Positions 6,296 through 10,529 of a stretch of DNA of 10,529 nt are shown piece after piece. Source of the DNA: Gemmatimonadales bacterium (GTDB lineage Bacteria; Gemmatimonadota; Gemmatimonadetes; Gemmatimonadales; GWC2-71-9). The stretch is from contig SPDF01000036.1 of assembly GCA_004525055.1 (NCBI GenBank), forward strand, positions 1-10,529, given 5' to 3'. Numbering within the stretch: position 1 is the stretch's first letter; the number at the start of each line of letters is the position of its first letter. Position numbers and translations under genes: made by a program. The notes beneath the pieces were generated by a model. The model was not told where the DNA came from and made no database searches. It was given only the letters and a program-made list of their open reading frames with translations.

Positions 6296-7280
6296 TCCCG
6301 AGGTCGATCTCCCCGATTCGACCGGTTCCACTGAGCGCCAACCAGAGCCGTCCCCGTGCCCCGTCGGTCACCATATGTCGCACGATCGCACCGGCGGTGG
6401 GGATCGGCACGACCGTCATCTTGCTGGTCTTCGGGTCGAACGCCACCATGTCTCCCGTCCTCGCCTCGTCATACCAGATCCGCCCATCCGTGCCAGTGCT
6501 GATGCCGTACGGTCCGGAGTCCTTGCCGCCGGGACTTGGCCACTCGCGCACGTTGCCCGTCGCGGGATTGAGCGCTCCGAGATAGCCCCGCGCATAGTCG
6601 GTGTACCAGACGGTGCCGTCGGCGGTGATGGTCAGCCGCCGGGGCCGCGCCGCCGGGTTCGGGAGGGGGTATTCGCGAAGGGCGCCACTGGCCGGATCGA
6701 CCCGGCTGAGCTGGTTGGTGCCGAGTTGAGCAATCCACACACTTTCATCAGGAGCCGCGAAGAGCCCATACGGGCGCGTGTTCGGCGTGGGGATCGTCCA
6801 GAAGTCGACCTTGCCGCTCGCGGGATCGAGCCGACCATAGGTGTTGTTGTTGGCGTCGGTATACCAGATCTTGCCCTGGTGCGCGATAGGTGTGTGAGGG
6901 TTGCGTGTCTCGTAGGGTAGATCGAACTCGTCGATCGAGCCGTCCTTCGGATTGACCCGCCCGAGGAGGCCGGTCCGCTGGGCGGTGTACCACACCGATC
7001 CGTCCGGCGCCACTGTGATGCCGTGTGGCCCCGATTCCGGCGTCGGGGTGGCGTAGTCCGTGATCTTGCCGGTGGCGGGGTCGAGCCGCCCGATATAGCT
7101 GTTGGTCTGATCGGTGTACCACACGATCCCATCGGCTCCCACGGCGGGGTCATGCGGGAAGTTTCCAGCCCGCGGAATGACGTATTCGACCACCACGGGG
7201 GTCGGAGTTTGTGCCGCGAGGGCACTCGCTGTAGTTGCGATGGCGACGAATATCGGAATTGTATGATGGATGACGGGCAT
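6285..7280 (-). CDS. Secreted seven-bladed beta-propeller, virginiamycin B lyase (Vgb)-like
   Basis: A 331-residue exported protein. Residues 5-23 form a signal peptide with a likely cleavage after ASALAA (18-23). The rest is seven repeats of about 43 residues, each with a G-x-[IV]-W-[YI] core: W at 54, 97, 139, 182, 225, 269 and 313, followed by [LV]-x-x-hydrophobic-[DN]P-x-x-G turns. This is the NHL/SMP-30/Vgb type of propeller, usually annotated as streptogramin lyase. In Vgb (residue numbers from memory) catalysis uses His228, Glu268, His270 and Glu284. Here the sixth-blade position reads GPYGI (Tyr258), the last blade keeps RHM (His302), but WFTE is replaced by WLAL (313-316). Lyase activity is therefore doubtful, and a binding or other hydrolytic role is as likely. 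ATG at 7280 is chosen because it starts the signal peptide and has GGAGA 8 bases upstream; an in-frame ATG at 7313 would spoil the signal. It follows the ligase-like gene by 44 bases, probably as an operon. Confidence 0.85.
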   Translation of the reverse strand: MPVIHHTIPIFVAIATTASALAAQTPTPVVVEYVIPRAGNFPHDPAVGADGIVWYTDQTNSYIGRLDPATGKITDYATPTPESGPHGITVAPDGSVWYTAQRTGLLGRVNPKDGSIDEFDLPYETRNPHTPIAHQGKIWYTDANNNTYGRLDPASGKVDFWTIPTPNTRPYGLFAAPDESVWIAQLGTNQLSRVDPASGALREYPLPNPAARPRRLTITADGTVWYTDYARGYLGALNPATGNVREWPSPGGKDSGPYGISTGTDGRIWYDEARTGDMVAFDPKTSKMTVVPIPTAGAIVRHMVTDGARGRLWLALSGTGRIGEIDLGKPR

Positions 7281-7324
7281 CAGGCGTTCTCCGGAAAGGG
7301 CGATCGACTCCATACGGGAAGCTG

Positions 7325-8920
7325 TCAGCGTGGGCCGCAGGCGCGGAGGATCGCCTTTGGTTCCGCAGCGTAGGGAAAGAGGTGTGCCGCCTGACGGGCG
7401 AAGGGCAGCGCGTCCTTGCACCGGCCGCGGCGCCGGTAGGACTGTGCGACCATCACTTGAATCCGATAGCTGCCCGGGTCCATAGCCGCTGCCTCCGCCC
7501 GCGTGCTCAGTCGCCCCCATGGGGCAATCAGCTCCATGGCGCGCACTTGTTGGACACTCCGCCAGGTGAGTCCTGCTCCCACGGCCAGCACCAGCGCTGC
7601 GAGTCCCACTCGCGACTGCCACCCAGCAGCCCTTCGCCTGGGAAATGTCTCCACCGGCAGTAACACACCAGCCAGACTCCAGACGTACAGCGCCGGCACC
7701 GGGAGGAGCAGGACGGCGTCGAAAGCTCCCACCACCGCCGTGGCGGCGATGGTGCTGGCCAGGACGAGCGGAGCGAGATCGGGGACGCCGCGGGGACCGG
7801 TCAGCCAGGCGCGGGTGCCGGTGAGGAAGAGCATCCCGCCCGCGCCAGTCAGGAGCAGGAAGGCGAACAGCCCGCGCTCCGAGAGCACCGCCATCCAGTC
7901 GCTGCTCGGCCAGGGATTGGCGGCCATTCCTTCGCTGTCGAGGGAAGGGTCTTCCGGCGTGACAACAGCGGGATACCGCACTGCCCAGTTGCCGGGGCCG
8001 ACTCCAAGCACCGGATCAGCGCTGACCAGGGAGAGGCTGTTCCGCCACTGGAGCAGGCGACCGCGACCACTCCCTTCCTGAAAATTGGCCAACCCCTTCA
8101 GGGTGTCGACGTAGGGGGTGTCGCTGCGCCAGTCCAGCGCATTGGGCAGGGCAAGCGCCATGACCGCCCCGGCCGCCACCGCGAGGAGTGGACCACTCAG
8201 CCGGCGGCGCGCCACCTTGTCGCGCCACAGGCCTCCGGGGAAAAAGCCGAGCAGCAGGAAGACCGCCCCGGAGACCGCCGTCGCCAGCCAGGCGGCCCGC
8301 GATCGGGTGAGGACCAGGAGGCCGACGGTGAGCAGGGTGGCGAGAACTGAAAGCCAGTAGCCGAACCGGCTCCTGGCAGCCAGTGAGACGGCAAGGAGTG
8401 CTGGCAACGCGATGGCCGCAAGGTGCGCCACGAAGTTCCGGTTTCCGAATGTCCCGCCTGGGGCGCGGGTCAGGCTGAAAAGCTCCGAATCGAGCAGGCC
8501 GTAGGCTTGCCCAAGCGCTGTGAGGACTCCAACGACGGCGCCTGCCGACAAGCCGATAGTGAGAATGGTCCCCAGCCCGGCGCGCCCGAGCTCCCGGGCA
8601 GACCAGAAGAGCAGGAGTCCAGACCAGGTGATTCCGAGCGCCCGGATAGCGAGCCATCCGTTCGTGGCGAACGCCGCGGAGACGACCGTGACGCCGAGGT
8701 AGGCGACAAGGAGGAGGTCCGCGCGACTCCACGTCCACTCTCGACGCCCCGGAATCACCAGCAGGGCGACCAGGAGGGCGGTCGCGTGGAGGACCACCTC
8801 TTTGGGGAGGAAGAACCGGTCGAGTTCAAAGCTGCGGTACGGCGCCACTGCCAGCACGACCGCGAACGCCCCCAGGATCAGGAGGGCGGCGGCTAATCGC
8901 TCGGCACGGCTGGCTGGCAC
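7325..8920 (-). CDS. O-antigen ligase / Wzy_C-family polytopic membrane protein with C-terminal repeat-like domain
   Basis: A 531-residue inner-membrane protein with about 12 hydrophobic segments (near 11-28, 43-57, 68-85, 96-106, 116-138, 163-181, 188-204, 211-226, 243-259, 350-368, 384-402, 403-421, 436-452). Family hallmarks are GTFGNRNFVAHLA (156-168), the TRSRAAW loop (205-211), and a large periplasmic loop (260-348) with GRGRLLQWRNSL, GVGPGNW (306-312) and a terminal SERG (347-350). Such enzymes transfer lipid-linked glycans to lipid A, another glycan or protein (WaaL, Wzy, PglL types); which applies here is unknown. Residues 471-531 look like one or two TPR-type helical hairpins (AEAAAMDPGSYRIQVMVAQ), as in many ligases of this superfamily. 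The GTG start at 8920 has GGAG 8 bases upstream; an out-of-frame ATG at 8925 is not usable. No glycosyltransferase genes are adjacent, so it is an orphan in this view. The propeller gene follows at 44 bases. Confidence 0.85.
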   Translation of the reverse strand: MPASRAERLAAALLILGAFAVVLAVAPYRSFELDRFFLPKEVVLHATALLVALLVIPGRREWTWSRADLLLVAYLGVTVVSAAFATNGWLAIRALGITWSGLLLFWSARELGRAGLGTILTIGLSAGAVVGVLTALGQAYGLLDSELFSLTRAPGGTFGNRNFVAHLAAIALPALLAVSLAARSRFGYWLSVLATLLTVGLLVLTRSRAAWLATAVSGAVFLLLGFFPGGLWRDKVARRRLSGPLLAVAAGAVMALALPNALDWRSDTPYVDTLKGLANFQEGSGRGRLLQWRNSLSLVSADPVLGVGPGNWAVRYPAVVTPEDPSLDSEGMAANPWPSSDWMAVLSERGLFAFLLLTGAGGMLFLTGTRAWLTGPRGVPDLAPLVLASTIAATAVVGAFDAVLLLPVPALYVWSLAGVLLPVETFPRRRAAGWQSRVGLAALVLAVGAGLTWRSVQQVRAMELIAPWGRLSTRAEAAAMDPGSYRIQVMVAQSYRRRGRCKDALPFARQAAHLFPYAAEPKAILRACGPR

Positions 8921-8997
8921 GTCATGAACTCCGAGATCGGGGAACCGGGACGGGGAATAGTATTGTGGCCCGCCGCTGGAGGAAACTAAGATTGACC
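8921..8997. promoter_or_regulatory. Short divergent promoter region
   Basis: This 77-base gap separates the divergent ligase-like and sulfurtransferase genes. A nearly palindromic AATAGTATT (8956-8964) offers a TAGTAT (plus strand) and a TACTAT (minus strand), each matching four of six -10 positions. No good -35 is seen for either direction. It is the only AT-rich patch in the gap and may serve both genes. Confidence 0.3.
8978..8982 (+). promoter_or_regulatory. Shine-Dalgarno sequence with ambiguous start
   Basis: GGAGG lies 15 bases before ATG 8998 but only 9 before an in-frame TTG at 8992. By spacing alone the TTG fits better; by start-codon preference and family N-termini the ATG fits. 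The difference is two residues. Confidence 0.45.
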
Positions 8998-9846
8998 ATG
9001 TCCATTCCGCCGTTGATCGGCACCGCAGCTCTGGAGGCCTGCCTCGGCAACGCCGCGCTCATCGTGCTGGATGCCAGTTGGTACCTCCCGGATGCGGGGC
9101 GGGACGCCCGTGCGGAGTTTCTCGATGGGCATGTCCCGGGCGCACAGTTCTTCGACCTGGATCTCGCCAGCCATCAGGCCACGAGCCTGCCGCACATGCT
9201 GCCAACCGCAGCCGAGTTCGAATCGCTGTCCCGAGATCTCGGAGTCTCGACCGAATCCGAGATCGTGGTGTATGATGGCTCCGGCGTGAACCTCAGCGCT
9301 GCACGGGTGTGGTGGATGTTCCGGGCATTCGGGCACGACCGGGTGTCGGTGCTGGACGGAGGGCTTGGGGCGTGGCGGGTGGAACAACGGCCGTTGGACG
9401 CCGGTGAGCCGATGAAGCGCACGCCAGGCGATTTCCATGCGGTGCTACGCTCCTCCTACGTCAGGTCACTCGACGAGATGGAGGCGATCGTGGCGGAGGG
9501 ATCGGTGCAGGTGATTGATGCCCGGCCCGCAGGTCGATTTCGCGGCATTGATGCGGAGCCGCGACCTGGGTTACGAAGTGGTCACATGCCGGGTGCGCTC
9601 AGTATTCCCTATGGGGAGCTGGTTGACGCAACCGGACGCTTGCTCGGTGCCGAGCCGCTGCGTGAACGGCTTCTCGCTGCGGGCGTCGATCTTACCTCCC
9701 CCGTGGTGGCGACGTGCGGCTCCGGGACTTCGGCATGCGCCATCCTGCTCGCCCTTGAGGTGCTGGATGCGCCGGCTGGAGCGCTCTATGACGGCTCCTG
9801 GACCGAGTGGGGTGGACGCGACGATCTGCCGGTGGAGCCAGGGTGA
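8998..9846 (+). CDS. sseA: 3-mercaptopyruvate / thiosulfate sulfurtransferase (tandem rhodanese)
   Basis: A 282-residue cytoplasmic enzyme with two rhodanese domains, the normal length for the SseA/MST/TST family. It moves a sulfane sulfur from 3-mercaptopyruvate or thiosulfate to thiol acceptors or cyanide through a Cys persulfide. The N-terminal inactive domain (about 5-130) has FLDGHVPGAQFFD (41-53) and LDGGLGAW (119-126). The C-terminal domain (about 155-280) has EPRPGLRSGHMPGA (187-200) and the active-site loop C240-GSGTSA. The CGSG start of the loop is the mercaptopyruvate-type (CGSGVTA) rather than the thiosulfate-type (CRxGxT), so MST activity is favoured; the Val-to-Thr and Thr-to-Ser changes are mild. 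ATG 8998 is used, with TTG 8992 as an alternative. Its TGA overlaps the next gene's GTG (GTGA, 9843-9846), so the two are translationally coupled. The symbol is given by family, not by proven orthology. Confidence 0.9.
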   Translation: MSIPPLIGTAALEACLGNAALIVLDASWYLPDAGRDARAEFLDGHVPGAQFFDLDLASHQATSLPHMLPTAAEFESLSRDLGVSTESEIVVYDGSGVNLSAARVWWMFRAFGHDRVSVLDGGLGAWRVEQRPLDAGEPMKRTPGDFHAVLRSSYVRSLDEMEAIVAEGSVQVIDARPAGRFRGIDAEPRPGLRSGHMPGALSIPYGELVDATGRLLGAEPLRERLLAAGVDLTSPVVATCGSGTSACAILLALEVLDAPAGALYDGSWTEWGGRDDLPVEPG

Positions 9847-10529
9847 GCGTCTCCGAACCGCCAGTCGATGTGGTTGTCATTGGCGCCGGCGCCGCAGGGT
9901 TGCTTGCCGCGGCCTTCGCGGCCGGCGAGGGGCGTCGCGTAGTGCTCCTCGAGCGCACCCGGGACGGCGGGCGCAAGATCCTGATCAGCGGCGGAGGGCG
10001 GTGCAACATCCTCCCCTCGGAGGTGGAGGCGGAGTGGTTCGTCACCGACTCCTCTCCCCACTCGCTCCGAAACATTCTCCGCGGTTGGCCGCTCGAGGCA
10101 CAGCGACGTTTCTTCGAGGAGGAATTGCACCTTCCACTTGTCCTCGAGGAGGAGTCGGGCAAGCTGTTCCCCGCCTCGAATCGTGCGCGAGACGTGCGGG
10201 ACCGGTTGGTCGAACATGCGCGCCTGTCGGGTGTCGACATCCGATTTGGTGCCCCCATGTTGGGCTTGGCTCCGTCTGGCAATGGCTGGGAGCTCCGGCT
10301 CGACGGCGGGGCTATGTTGCGGGCCCGGGCGGTTGTAGTGGCGACCGGCGGGCTCAGCGTACCGAACACCGGTAGCGACGGGGCTGGACTGCGCCTGGTG
10401 GAATCGCTCGGTCACACGGTCCACCCGACCTACCCGGCGTTGACGCCGCTGACAACGAGCGTGGCACGGTGGACCAACCTCTCCGGCGTGTCGCTGGACG
10501 CCCAGCTGACCGCGCCGCCCGAGACGCCG
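9843..10529 (+). CDS. HI0933/YhiN/BaiN-family NAD(P)/FAD-dependent oxidoreductase, 3'-truncated by window edge
   Basis: The first 229 residues of a flavoprotein that runs off the right edge; family members are about 390-420 residues. The dinucleotide-binding motif G14-A-G-A-A-G19 follows a beta strand (VDVVVI). ISGGGRCN (48-55) is the family signature that lies over the FAD. The second FAD-contacting motif is ATGGLSVPNTGSDGAG (167-182), and YPALTPL (197-203) is also typical. The substrate of most members is unknown; some are linked to bile-acid dehydroxylation (BaiN) or other reductions. GTG at 9843 overlaps the sulfurtransferase stop by 4 bases and has GGAG 5-6 bases upstream (9833-9836). 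An in-frame GTG at 9870 would remove the residues before the strand and is unlikely. Coupling to a sulfurtransferase hints at redox or sulfur handling, which is inference. Confidence 0.9.
   Translation, partial: MSVSEPPVDVVVIGAGAAGLLAAAFAAGEGRRVVLLERTRDGGRKILISGGGRCNILPSEVEAEWFVTDSSPHSLRNILRGWPLEAQRRFFEEELHLPLVLEEESGKLFPASNRARDVRDRLVEHARLSGVDIRFGAPMLGLAPSGNGWELRLDGGAMLRARAVVVATGGLSVPNTGSDGAGLRLVESLGHTVHPTYPALTPLTTSVARWTNLSGVSLDAQLTAPPETP

Noticed and set aside
6237..6920. A 227-codon plus-strand frame opposite the propeller gene
   Set aside because: It starts inside the synthetase and runs antisense to three propeller repeats. Its apparent repetition mirrors the blade repeats.
9515..10375. 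A 286-codon plus-strand frame spanning the sulfurtransferase-flavoprotein junction
   Set aside because: It is out of frame with both genes, which carry intact catalytic and FAD-binding motifs in their own frames. Its product is Arg/Cys/Pro-rich and lacks motifs.

Overview
The window is densely coded, visibly high-GC bacterial DNA with short intergenic gaps. I see no RNA gene, insertion sequence, phage gene or CRISPR array. The host looks like a Gram-negative (diderm) bacterium. There is a lipoprotein with an outer-membrane-type lipobox, a secreted beta-propeller, an O-antigen-ligase-like polytopic protein and a single-pass envelope protein. The gene mix and GC-rich codon use would fit Gemmatimonadota or a similar phylum, but that placement is inference. 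No diagnostic marker lies in the window.

Left part (1-3376): the 3' end of a LOG-family nucleotide hydrolase gene enters from the left on the plus strand. It runs convergently into two minus-strand envelope genes. One encodes a coiled-coil lipoprotein whose C-terminal domain resembles Bacteroidetes Cbp1-type proteins. The other encodes a 588-residue single-pass protein with a small GYF_2/DUF4339-like N-terminus, an acidic Pro/Ala/Glu linker, one membrane helix and a helical C-terminal domain. A strong TTCG-capped hairpin separates the two. Region 3377-3660 is an unusually AT-rich divergent control region with nested inverted repeats.

Middle part (3661-6277): a 169-residue protein of unknown function starts at GTG and is one base away from a fused alpha-beta ADP-forming acetyl-CoA synthetase-type gene. 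The synthetase keeps both expected phospho-accepting histidines. The pair looks translationally coupled. The synthetase gene converges on a minus-strand gene with only 7 bases between the stop codons, and an 8-bp hairpin sits across the junction.

Right part (6285-10529): on the minus strand an O-antigen ligase/Wzy_C-type membrane protein is followed 44 bases later by a secreted seven-bladed, Vgb-like beta-propeller that lacks much of the expected lyase active site. Divergently, on the plus strand, a 3-mercaptopyruvate/thiosulfate sulfurtransferase overlaps by 4 bases (GTGA) an HI0933/YhiN/BaiN-family flavoprotein gene that runs off the right edge.

Overall this is mostly chromosomal housekeeping and envelope content. 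I do not see a clear new defence or mobile system. The most worthwhile leads are the unexplained 588-residue envelope protein with its control region, the small protein coupled to the synthetase, and the sulfurtransferase-flavoprotein pair.
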